From Candidatus Thorarchaeota archaeon (lineage in GTDB: Archaea; Asgardarchaeota; Thorarchaeia; Thorarchaeales; Thorarchaeaceae), in assembly GCA_016840825.1 (NCBI GenBank), contig JAEORN010000003.1:1-64000 (forward strand): 64,000 nucleotides of DNA, written 5' to 3'. The position numbers were made by a program, and so were the translations under genes. The notes under the pieces were generated by a model. That model did not search any database. It was not told the origin of the DNA and was given only the letters and a program-made list of their open reading frames with translations. Shown here one piece after another: positions 36,899 through 44,877 of this stretch; positions within the stretch are counted from its first letter, which is position 1, and each line of letters starts with the position of its first letter.

Positions 36899-39800
36899 TT
36901 CTTATCATCCTCCTCTGTGGACTTGCTCTTTGTCGATTTCGTCGATTTAGTCGACTTCGTTGATTTTGTCGATTTCTTCGCTTCACCTGTCTTCTTGGTG
37001 GTCTTCGTTTCGGACTTGCCAGAACCCCTGACCTTCCCACCAATGAATCTCAAGGTGGGCGGTAGGATGATGCCAACAAGTAGACCAACTCCTCCACCAA
37101 CCAGTAGTAGTAACCAACTTGGTAAGCCTTCGGTGACAGGTACGAGAATACCTCCAAGGAAGCCAGTCTCTTCGCCATCGGGGATACCGTCCCCATCAGT
37201 ATCAGGGTTAGTCGGATCGCTACCGTAGGTATAGACCTCAACGCCATCCGGAATTCCATCAAGGTCCGAATCAGGGTTGTCGAAGCCTCCTGGGTCACCC
37301 GTCCAGGTGCCGTTCGCTATCGGTAATTTCGTCTTCCACGTTTCATATATGTAGAATTCCTCTCCATCACTCAGACCATCATGGTCTGCATCAAACTCGT
37401 ATCCATCGAGTATGCCATTATTATTATCATCCGGATCGAGCGGGTCTGTACCATACAACAGCTCAAGACCATCCGGCAGGAGGTCATCGTCCGTATCAGA
37501 ATCCGTCGCAGACGTTCCGAAGAACGCACTCCGTGGATTCTGCGCTAGCACATAGTCCGCCAACGCGAATCCCAGCCATAGAGACGTGTTATCCAGCGGA
37601 TCCGTTCCATTCCACACCTCTATAGCATCCGGTATCTCATCTCCGTCTGTATCATTACTTAGCGGATTCGTTCCAAGATAGAGCATCTCTTCTCCATCAC
37701 TCAGGGAGTCACCATCAGTATCCCAGTCCGCAGGATCCGTGGAGTTTGCGACTTCTAGGGAGTCTATCAAGAGGTCTCCATCAGTATCATTCAGGACAGG
37801 ACAGGAGCCCCACCTCAGAGTGATGATCAATCCCTCATAGGGATAGTTGATAATCGAGATATTCTCGATGATCATCTCATCACCATCAATTAGACCGTCC
37901 CCATCTGTATCATTGCTCAAAGGATTCAGTGGGACTGGATCATGACCAGGCCAACCCATTCCCAGATAGATCTCTTGTGAGTCGGTCAGGCCATCATTAT
38001 CCGTGTCAACCGTTATCGGGGAAGTACCATAGTCTAGGACCTCGTCTCCATCTCCAAGTGGCAATGTCATGGCATGGGTAGCATTGGGATAGTCAAAGGA
38101 GTCATGATCCGTATCCCAATCGAGCGGATTGGAATTATAGATGAGCAGCTCCTCTCCATCACCAAGTCGGTCGTTATCCGTATCGAACAGACGCGGGTCT
38201 GTGTGCGATGAGAAGACCTCGTATCCATCCGAGAGACCGTCATGATCCGTATCATTGACAAGTGGGTCTGTCAGGTACATCAGGATCTCCTCTCCATCCG
38301 TCAAACCGTCATAGTCTGAGTCTCGGATATTCGGGTTACAATAGAAGTAGAACAACTCCTCTCCATCAGTCAGACCATCAGAATCCGTGTCATTTCTGAT
38401 CGGATCTGTTCCATAGATGAGATACTCGTCACCATCAAGTACCATGTCATCATCTGTATCAGGGTCTCTTGGATCAGTTGGTAGCTTCCAATCTAGATAG
38501 TCGGGGAGGTTATCATTGTCAGTATCAGGTGTGAGGGCATCGGTACCAGAACCGCCAATTCCAATCAGCTCGTATCCGTCCTTCAACATGTCATCATCAG
38601 TATCCCCGTCTGTTGGATCTGTCGGGTATGGTTGTCTGATGAGTTCGTAGGCATCTGTCATGTATTGGTACGGTGGAGGCGGCCAGGCAGTATCGTTGTC
38701 TGTGTCAGGATTGCAAGGATTGGTGTGCAAGAAGTGCACGATTGGATATCCTTCTGTGTCGGGAATCGTCGCATAGAATCCGAAGACCTCGATTCCATCG
38801 TTCAAGTCCATATAGATGACAGAGAAATCAGGCTCATAGTGGTCAGTTTCCCAATTCCATCTTACAGAATCGTCATCTGTATCAGCATCAAGAGGATGCG
38901 TATACTGGAAGTATACATAGGGGATGGTCGCAAGCTCGGTCTCATTAAGGAACTCGACGCCATTGTCCCATTCCTCGCCATCCATTAGTCCATCATTATC
39001 TGTATCAGGATTCAACGGATCAGTCCTATCAGTATATACGACACCGCCTATCTCTACGCCCTCTACGCTACCAATAGTTCCGTAGGTATGACTCACATCG
39101 TAAGTTGTAGTTACCTCATGGTAGTCACTCAAGAGGTCCTGATCAGTATCTAGTTCATGAGGATTGGTATGGTAGATGATACATTCCTCGTAATCCGTGA
39201 GCCCATCATAATCGGTATCAGGGAGCAGGAGCTCAGTCATCCAGATCAGATACTCGTCCCCATCACTGAGCCCATCGCCATCGGAATCAGCGATATGCGG
39301 ATACGTGTTCAGTATCAGCTCTAGGTTGTCCGAGATACCATCAGAGTCGGTATCATCAGAGTTGGGATTGAGATACGTGCCGCCCCAAATCGTGTTCATG
39401 CGGGTCTCGAAATCGTCTGGAAGACCATCACGGTCGGTATCTGTAAGGTCCGCAGACTCTGTACCGTACTCTGCTTGGCTGGTGTCATGGTAGATAGTCC
39501 AGGTCTCAGTCCAGGGTCCGCCAAAGTGCGTACCGAACTCCACGAACCACAGGTCAATACCAAGGTACAGAGAAACGTAGAGGGTGAGCCATGCACCGAC
39601 CTCAGAAGTCGAGGTAGCGGCAGGGAAGAACTTGGCACCAGGCGTGATGCTCTCCTCTGCAAGAGTCATGGTAGGAGATGGCTCTTCCAGCACACCTGAC
39701 GTCTGCAGGAACTTGAGACCTACCTGAAACGTCCCTTTGAAGACACATATGAGAAGCCTGATGTTCAGTGTGACACCAACTACGATGTCCAACAAGAAGG

Positions 39801-41595
39801 TCGAGAGCGAAGGAAGTCCTTGGCCCTGGTATTTCTTGCTGATCTCGAACTCTACGGAGAGAGTAAGGGTGACGGACGCTTGTAACAGTGCGTCCACCCA
39901 TTCTAATATCGTACTTATCGCACCGCTCGCTCCGGGTGCTAGGAAGTCCATAATGGTAAGCGTAAAGGATGCATCCAGCTCGAAGTAAAAGCCCCATTCC
40001 CGAACTTCAATGAAAGCACGGTCAGTCTCGCTATTATCGATTGGCGGGAAGGCTAACTGGAAATGTGCGCTTCCGAAGAAATCCAACGAGAAGCCACTCA
40101 GGATGGCTTGTGTCCATGAGCTCTTCTTCGGTAAGAACGCGCAGACACCTAAATCGATGTCCATGATGGGTACGACGTCAATGAATCTTCTGACTTCAGC
40201 GAAGGCAGTAGGAACATCCTCTGTCGCCAGGGTCTCACTGAAGTTGCCATCGCCAAGAAGTGAAGCAGTAAAGAACTCCTCAAAAAGAGTCTTGTCAAGC
40301 TGGAATTCTGGAATCAGCTTGATACGCACAACCAACCCAAAGCTGGCAAAACTCGAACCAAGATTGATGGGTGTACCAAGGCGCATCAAGAAGACGGGAG
40401 TAAGTCCCTTGAGCTCAAATTGCACAGGCGTATTCACAAGACGCTCAATGTAAGTGCTGATCCAGCCATCTAATTCATACCAAGCATCGAGGATCACTTG
40501 GTCTGTGTAAGTCCATAAGCGTAACATATCTCCGCCGCGAAGGAGAGGAATAGCGTCAGAGAAATTCGATCTAGTAACATAGATACCGGTCTCATTGAAG
40601 AAATCAATCACTTTGTAGATGCTTTCATTTATCGCATCATCTATCCGGTTCATTATCATAGAAGCTGCGTCCACATGCAGCTCGAGGTCCTCAAACCCAT
40701 GGTCAGTTATCAAATCAAGTAGGGTATCCAATATCCACCCGATCGAGCCACCAACGCCACTAGACGGGCTCATCTCTCGAAGACCAATGTAGTTCTCGTC
40801 TTGAGCCTCAACATGTCCTGCTCGCATCACAGGCTGCAGTTCTTCACCGGTATCATCATATTGTATCTCTTCTTCGATCCATGAATCGGTCAGTGCTGGA
40901 TCGGTAACAGGCTCTGGAATTCGCTCCCCAGTATATGTATCAGGTATCATTCCCTTGGAGATTATCTCATTAATCTCGTCAGTAAAATTCTGAACAACCC
41001 ATATCCTGAGATTTTCACCACGCTCAGTTAGTGTATCATCTGTTGATGCCAAGAGGGTTTCAACAGTTGCTAATAGTCCATGAAGAACAGTGATTCGGAG
41101 GTCAATAACATCAGATTCCTCAATAAGGACATTCTCAGCACCATCCAGATAGGGTATCATTTCTTCAGCATTTCCAACTCCAAATACATGCTGAATGTGA
41201 GTCGATTCCTTGACAATCTGAGCAACTCTGCTCCATGGAGTCAAGGTCTCTCCAACAAGAAGTCCCTTTGAATTGGTCTGAAAGATATAGATTATCTCAT
41301 CCCCTTGGGACATACTCACCAAGTGCTCAAGATACAAGAAGGAGTCAATTGGGACAAGACTAACTTTCAATCCATGCTTCGTCAAGGGATCTTGGATATC
41401 GCTAACAACATCATAGAAATCTTCAGAAGTAGGATCGTAGAAGATCGAAACCACGAACTCCTCTGGCAGGGATATTGCAGCATCACTTTTCATATCTAGC
41501 TCACTTGCACTAGCTGTTATCATGAATGAGGAAATAGTTAGCATTCCGATAAGCAGAGTCACAAGTATCTTTTGAGCAATTACTTTAGAATTCAA
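36895..41595 (-). CDS. Giant surface protein with about two dozen thrombospondin-type-3 calcium motifs
   Basis: This 1566-residue protein starts at TTG 41595, supported by GGAGGT eight bases upstream. A signal peptide ends near residue 31. Residues about 35-680 are an unrecognised ectodomain with amphipathic and beta-rich parts and several hydrophobic stretches. Residues about 700-1465 carry roughly 26 thrombospondin-type-3-like units of the form DTDxDGLxDGEE, each expected to bind calcium and stiffen the chain. A membrane helix (WLLLLVGGGVGLLVGIILPP) is followed by a basic cytoplasmic tail containing a (TKS)5 run. It is the first gene of the operon. The calcium array would form a long rod holding the N-terminal domain away from the cell. 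Confidence 0.85.
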   Translation of the reverse strand: MNSKVIAQKILVTLLIGMLTISSFMITASASELDMKSDAAISLPEEFVVSIFYDPTSEDFYDVVSDIQDPLTKHGLKVSLVPIDSFLYLEHLVSMSQGDEIIYIFQTNSKGLLVGETLTPWSRVAQIVKESTHIQHVFGVGNAEEMIPYLDGAENVLIEESDVIDLRITVLHGLLATVETLLASTDDTLTERGENLRIWVVQNFTDEINEIISKGMIPDTYTGERIPEPVTDPALTDSWIEEEIQYDDTGEELQPVMRAGHVEAQDENYIGLREMSPSSGVGGSIGWILDTLLDLITDHGFEDLELHVDAASMIMNRIDDAINESIYKVIDFFNETGIYVTRSNFSDAIPLLRGGDMLRLWTYTDQVILDAWYELDGWISTYIERLVNTPVQFELKGLTPVFLMRLGTPINLGSSFASFGLVVRIKLIPEFQLDKTLFEEFFTASLLGDGNFSETLATEDVPTAFAEVRRFIDVVPIMDIDLGVCAFLPKKSSWTQAILSGFSLDFFGSAHFQLAFPPIDNSETDRAFIEVREWGFYFELDASFTLTIMDFLAPGASGAISTILEWVDALLQASVTLTLSVEFEISKKYQGQGLPSLSTFLLDIVVGVTLNIRLLICVFKGTFQVGLKFLQTSGVLEEPSPTMTLAEESITPGAKFFPAATSTSEVGAWLTLYVSLYLGIDLWFVEFGTHFGGPWTETWTIYHDTSQAEYGTESADLTDTDRDGLPDDFETRMNTIWGGTYLNPNSDDTDSDGISDNLELILNTYPHIADSDGDGLSDGDEYLIWMTELLLPDTDYDGLTDYEECIIYHTNPHELDTDQDLLSDYHEVTTTYDVSHTYGTIGSVEGVEIGGVVYTDRTDPLNPDTDNDGLMDGEEWDNGVEFLNETELATIPYVYFQYTHPLDADTDDDSVRWNWETDHYEPDFSVIYMDLNDGIEVFGFYATIPDTEGYPIVHFLHTNPCNPDTDNDTAWPPPPYQYMTDAYELIRQPYPTDPTDGDTDDDMLKDGYELIGIGGSGTDALTPDTDNDNLPDYLDWKLPTDPRDPDTDDDMVLDGDEYLIYGTDPIRNDTDSDGLTDGEELFYFYCNPNIRDSDYDGLTDGEEILMYLTDPLVNDTDHDGLSDGYEVFSSHTDPRLFDTDNDRLGDGEELLIYNSNPLDWDTDHDSFDYPNATHAMTLPLGDGDEVLDYGTSPITVDTDNDGLTDSQEIYLGMGWPGHDPVPLNPLSNDTDGDGLIDGDEMIIENISIINYPYEGLIITLRWGSCPVLNDTDGDLLIDSLEVANSTDPADWDTDGDSLSDGEEMLYLGTNPLSNDTDGDEIPDAIEVWNGTDPLDNTSLWLGFALADYVLAQNPRSAFFGTSATDSDTDDDLLPDGLELLYGTDPLDPDDNNNGILDGYEFDADHDGLSDGEEFYIYETWKTKLPIANGTWTGDPGGFDNPDSDLDGIPDGVEVYTYGSDPTNPDTDGDGIPDGEETGFLGGILVPVTEGLPSWLLLLVGGGVGLLVGIILPPTLRFIGGKVRGSGKSETKTTKKTGEAKKSTKSTKSTKSTKSTKSKSTEEDDKK
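36931..36975 (-). repeat. Five 9-bp units encoding (Thr-Lys-Ser)5
   Basis: Five near-identical nine-base units (TGTCGATTT, CGTCGATTT, AGTCGACTT, CGTTGATTT, TGTCGATTT) encode the Thr-Lys-Ser run in the cytoplasmic tail of the calcium-motif protein. Short in-frame arrays like this can change copy number by slippage without breaking the frame. Confidence 0.8.
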
Positions 41596-41762
41596 AATCA
41601 GAGACCTCCATTTGGGTGAAAAAAGGGAGTTGAATAGAAGTGAGCCTTACACCTTGTGTATTGGAACGAGCAAGTACACCAATGGTAGAGTTAATGGCGT
41701 GCTCTACACCTACACATAGGAATTGCCTGTGGCTCATCCATATCTCCCAGCGAATACCAATT

Positions 41763-41778
41763 ACCATTCGAGAATGGT
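41763..41778. promoter_or_regulatory. Inverted repeat upstream of the surface operon
   Basis: ACCATTC-GA-GAATGGT is a perfect seven-base inverted repeat with a two-base centre, next to an AT-rich stretch (TTAAAAATTG), about 170 bases upstream of the TTG start of the calcium-motif protein. It may be an operator. Other than this and the hairpin at 41885, the 41596-41920 gap shows no gene. Confidence 0.35.
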
Positions 41779-41884
41779 TAAAAATTGTTTACCAAACTTC
41801 CATTTAATACTTCGCAATTCTCATGTCGAATGAAGATTGTACTTTTGCGCATATATGATGTTTTACAATTGAGAAGAAAGTGGG

Positions 41885-41904
41885 GACTGGGGAACCCCCC
41901 AGTC
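41885..41904 (-). terminator. Terminator-like hairpin after the 61-residue protein gene
   Basis: GACTGGGG-AACC-CCCCAGTC is an eight-pair perfect stem with a four-base loop, 16 bases past the stop of the small membrane protein on the minus strand. It is followed there by a pyrimidine-rich tract (CCCACTTTCTTCTC). Its position suits termination of that gene. Confidence 0.55.
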
Positions 41905-41920
41905 GTTCAAGAGATAACCT

Positions 41921-42106
41921 TTAGTCAGAGGAGGGTATGTCTTCCTCTTCATCAGATTCCTCAGGTTCTTCTTCAGGTTCTTCTTCCTTCTCAACCTTCT
42001 TAGCGCTCGTAACAACCTTCGCTCCAGCCTTTCTGCTACATACAACAGAGGGTACGAAAAGCAAAGCAATGATAATTGCCAATAATGCAACGGGTAACAA
42101 TATCAA
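41921..42106 (-). CDS. Small single-pass membrane protein with acidic tail
   Basis: This 61-residue protein starts at TTG 42106 with AGGAGG eight bases upstream, the same arrangement as the neighbouring TTG-started giant gene. Residues 1-22 (ILLPVALLAIIIALLFVPSV) form a membrane helix or signal anchor, followed by a short basic stretch (SRKAGAKVV) and an acidic Glu/Pro tail. A terminator-like hairpin follows 16 bases after its stop. The strong ribosome binding site and terminator argue it is a real gene, although the sequence is low in complexity. It lies 75 bases after the BtrH-like gene and could share its transcript. Function unknown. Confidence 0.6.
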   Translation of the reverse strand: MILLPVALLAIIIALLFVPSVVCSRKAGAKVVTSAKKVEKEEEPEEEPEESDEEEDIPSSD

Positions 42107-42181
42107 ACTTCTTTCCTCCTAACAAGATTAGTAGTATCTTTGATGGAGAAGGAGTTCTTCTTAATTCTTTCTAAGGAATGT

Positions 42182-43378
42182 CTAGGCCTCGCTAGACCAT
42201 TGATGCAACCTCTGCATCGCATCCATTTCTGATGAATGAAGCTCATCTAGTAGAGGAAGGATTGGTTCTAGGATCTCCTTAAATCTTGAAACTTCTTTCT
42301 CGGCGTCCTTATACAATCCTTTCAACCGTTGCGTACGCACTCTTACGGTATCAAACGCAGCAACACCCTCTCTCTCCATCTCTTCATTGTTGGTCCATAG
42401 AATCTCTCTGATCTCCCTAAGAGCAGGTCTTTCATCTGGTAAAATTAATTTTGCTAGATTGCTCCACATATTGGATATCTTTGCATAGTCTTTGCTAGAT
42501 TCCTTGAGAGTCTTATCCTTCATGATGGAGCTGGATTCTTTGAGGAAATCAGAGTAGATACGTCGGAATAGAGCTCCACCACTTCCTCCAGTTTCAATGT
42601 ATACATAATGCTCACAAAGTGCACGTACGAGATTATGAGGTTCAGGCATTAGCTTAGGGTAGTTCTTTAGCTCCTTCTGCCAACGCAGGATACCTCGTAT
42701 GCCAATGTTACTGATTGGCCCATTTAGCATGAAATCTGCATTATCTTTGATTGCCTTTGGAATGATCTTGGTGAGGGGTATGGGCTCCTCAGGTAACTCA
42801 ACAGTAAGCAGTTTATTCTCAGCTGGAAAAGGGTGATACTTTGAAGCTCTAGCTTGTTGAAGAGCTGCAAGTGAAATAGTGATGGGTGTGGAGAATCTAT
42901 CCGAAATGTACGCTTCATTCTTCATCTCATCGATCCCATACACCAATACCGTATGCATTCCGAAATGATCGTCGCCTCCAAGAGACAGATAGTCAAGGTA
43001 TCCTATATCAACACAAACAAGGGCAGGGCTGTTTGCCTTCAGTACCTTCTTCAGGTGTCCGTGTGCTCTTGGCATTGAGGAGCTTTTCAGGACCTTCCAG
43101 GTTCCTCCAAGTCTCTCTGTAGCCAGTCCTAGGATTGTGGGGAATCGCCCTCCATTCATACCTCCAACAAATGGTACTGGGAGTTGCTTCATGTTCCAAT
43201 AAATGAAACCCAGTCCTGATGCAATGCCAACAAGCATCTCCTCACTTATCTTGAATCCAAAATGATTGAAAAGCTTCCAGAGTGAGCTTGTCATACAATT
43301 CCTTCCTCCAGGAAGGTGTATGAAATCTAGGATGATTCGCTCATTATCAAACCCAATTAATTCAATGTCCTTTACCAT
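42182..43378 (-). CDS. BtrH N-terminal domain / DUF4872 protein
   Basis: This 398-residue protein matches the architecture of a BtrH-type papain-fold domain followed by DUF4872. The N-terminal part has LPGGRNCMTSSLWKLFNHFG (C28 as likely nucleophile), SEEMLVGIASGLGFIYW and GMHTVLVYGIDE (H142). The DUF4872 part has RGILRWQKELKNYP and ETGGSGGALFRRIYSDFLKE. In butirosin biosynthesis BtrH transfers an acyl group from a carrier protein to an amine; other members are uncharacterised. No carrier protein or antibiotic genes are nearby, so the acceptor is unknown. It starts 14 bases after the PadR gene and is probably under its control. Confidence 0.85.
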   Translation of the reverse strand: MVKDIELIGFDNERIILDFIHLPGGRNCMTSSLWKLFNHFGFKISEEMLVGIASGLGFIYWNMKQLPVPFVGGMNGGRFPTILGLATERLGGTWKVLKSSSMPRAHGHLKKVLKANSPALVCVDIGYLDYLSLGGDDHFGMHTVLVYGIDEMKNEAYISDRFSTPITISLAALQQARASKYHPFPAENKLLTVELPEEPIPLTKIIPKAIKDNADFMLNGPISNIGIRGILRWQKELKNYPKLMPEPHNLVRALCEHYVYIETGGSGGALFRRIYSDFLKESSSIMKDKTLKESSKDYAKISNMWSNLAKLILPDERPALREIREILWTNNEEMEREGVAAFDTVRVRTQRLKGLYKDAEKEVSRFKEILEPILPLLDELHSSEMDAMQRLHQWSSEA

Positions 43379-43392
43379 ACATTTCCCTATCC

Positions 43393-44043
43393 TTAATCCT
43401 TTGATGTAGAGAAGGTGAATCCAGTTCCAGACTCTACCTTCTGAATGAAGTTATCTAGCCATTCGGCTTGGCACTGAATACTTCTCAAGGGTCTTTCAAA
43501 CAATGCAGCCACAATCTCGATTTCTGCACTACCATCAAAATCTGATACTTGTTGAACCCCAACCATGCTACTAGGGGAATCTCTCATTACTGCATCTATA
43601 TTCCTCAGTATCTTTGCCTGTCCTGCAAGGAATGCGATATTATCTGAAAGGCGTCTTCTGTATCTCTTCAGTGCTTCGAGGGCCTCCTCTTTTGTGAGGA
43701 ACCCCATCGCTGATAGTCCTAGATCAAATACAGTATATGCTCGAGGGGGATCACTTAGGCATTGCATAATCTGTTTCCTAAGTGTGTTCGTTCCCTTCCG
43801 TGTAAGTGAATAGATTTTCTTTGAGCCTTTGACTGACTGGTCCTCCTTTATTCCTTTGATTAGTCCTTTTGATTCAAGTTCTCGTAGAGCCTTGTAGATA
43901 CTTGAGAATTGGAGATCAACCCAATTCCGATATCCATGGCGATCAATGATCTCGTTGATTTCATACCCATATTTTGCACCGCGTCCAATCAATGTTAGAA
44001 CGGTTAGGTATGTAGTTGGAAGTAGACCATCCATATCAGTCAT
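43393..44043 (-). CDS. PadR family transcriptional regulator
   Basis: This protein of about 216 residues starts at ATG 44043 (a GTG pair just upstream is also possible). Residues about 5-90 are a PadR winged helix: TTYLTVLTLIGRGAKYGYEINEII, FSSIYKALRELESKGLIKG and KKIYSLTRKG. The C-terminal 110 residues are helical and suit dimerisation. PadR proteins are usually repressors that respond to a small molecule and often repress themselves. An 18-bp perfect palindrome lies 34 bases upstream of the start, overlapping the likely TATA region, and is the obvious self-operator. The next gene on the same strand is the BtrH-like gene. Confidence 0.92.
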   Translation of the reverse strand: MTDMDGLLPTTYLTVLTLIGRGAKYGYEINEIIDRHGYRNWVDLQFSSIYKALRELESKGLIKGIKEDQSVKGSKKIYSLTRKGTNTLRKQIMQCLSDPPRAYTVFDLGLSAMGFLTKEEALEALKRYRRRLSDNIAFLAGQAKILRNIDAVMRDSPSSMVGVQQVSDFDGSAEIEIVAALFERPLRSIQCQAEWLDNFIQKVESGTGFTFSTSKD

Positions 44044-44077
44044 ATTCACCACTTGTATTACACTGGTAGAATAATTA

Positions 44078-44095
44078 TATTATACTAGTATAATA
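44078..44095. promoter_or_regulatory. 18-bp perfect palindrome, likely PadR operator
   Basis: TATTATACTAGTATAATA is its own reverse complement. With two mismatches the symmetry continues three more bases on each side. It lies 34 bases before the PadR start, and the AT-rich stretch beside it (TATAATATAATTATT on the minus strand) reads as the TATA box. A dimer bound here would block transcription of padR and the BtrH-like gene. Confidence 0.65.
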
Positions 44096-44247
44096 CTAAT
44101 AAACCATACGGTTATGAGATTTCTTCAGTTGTATGGTCATTTACACAAAAGATGCAATGATGAATTATCTTATATATGAAAAAATCCGGCTGAAACGTGG
44201 ACTACAAATAGTTCCTGCTGTAACTCGAATGGGGTTAAGTGTTGACG

Positions 44248-44877
44248 ATGGCAAAAGACGGTCCCGAGATGGGACTAATCCTAGACAAGGCCACGAACCT
44301 AATGAATAACTCGAAGTTCATTGATGCGATAGAAGCATTAGAGAAGGCCGTTTCAATTGATCCAAGCAATCGTTTTGTTTGGGATAATGTTGTAACATGC
44401 AATTTGGAACTTAAGCGACCGAAGAAAGCACTAGAAGCAATGAATTCAATATTAAACATAGACCCTAATGCTCATCAGGTGTGGGCAGATAAGGCCTACC
44501 TACACTTTCTGTTACAGGAGGATAATGAGGGAGTAGAGGCTCTCAAGAGAAGTCTTAGACTCAATCCTAGAAACCATAGAGATTGGTATTTATTGGGATC
44601 GGTCTACATGGTGAATGAAGAATGGGACGAAGCCAGGGGAGCGTTCCACAATGCACTTCAACTCAATCCAAATGATTCTGCTTTATGGTATAATTTGGCA
44701 GCTGTTAATTATATGCTTGGAGATATAGGAGCAGCTCTTGGTGCGGCAGAACAAGCAACATCTATTGATCCAAGTCTTGATGATTCAGAAGACAATTGGC
44801 TTGATGAACTGAAAGAAACCTTTGAACCATCCTTAGATGATGATGACTTCTTCATGGATCTTGCTGCTGGTAGCTAG
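44248..44877 (+). CDS. TPR protein with acidic C-terminus
   Basis: This protein of about 209 residues starts at ATG 44248 (a GTG at 44239 would add three residues). It carries four or more TPR units (FIDAIEALEKAVSIDPSNRFVW, PKKALEAMNSILNIDPNAHQVW, EWDEARGAFHNALQLNPNDSALW) and ends in an acidic tail (SLDDDDFFMDL). It resembles the TPR protein at 309 in size and repeat type. No signal peptide. Its stop overlaps the stop of the convergent WD40 gene by four bases (CTAG). It sits beside the WD40/coiled-coil and tubulin-like genes and could act as an adaptor there. Confidence 0.75.
   Translation: MAKDGPEMGLILDKATNLMNNSKFIDAIEALEKAVSIDPSNRFVWDNVVTCNLELKRPKKALEAMNSILNIDPNAHQVWADKAYLHFLLQEDNEGVEALKRSLRLNPRNHRDWYLLGSVYMVNEEWDEARGAFHNALQLNPNDSALWYNLAAVNYMLGDIGAALGAAEQATSIDPSLDDSEDNWLDELKETFEPSLDDDDFFMDLAAGS

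Noticed and set aside
36931..36975. CRISPR or satellite interpretation of the short repeat array
   Set aside because: The units are nine bases long, in frame and inside a coding region; there are no spacers.
41863..42090. 75-codon minus-strand frame overlapping the 61-residue membrane protein
   Set aside because: It is an Arg/Leu-rich shadow without a ribosome binding site and runs through the terminator hairpin.
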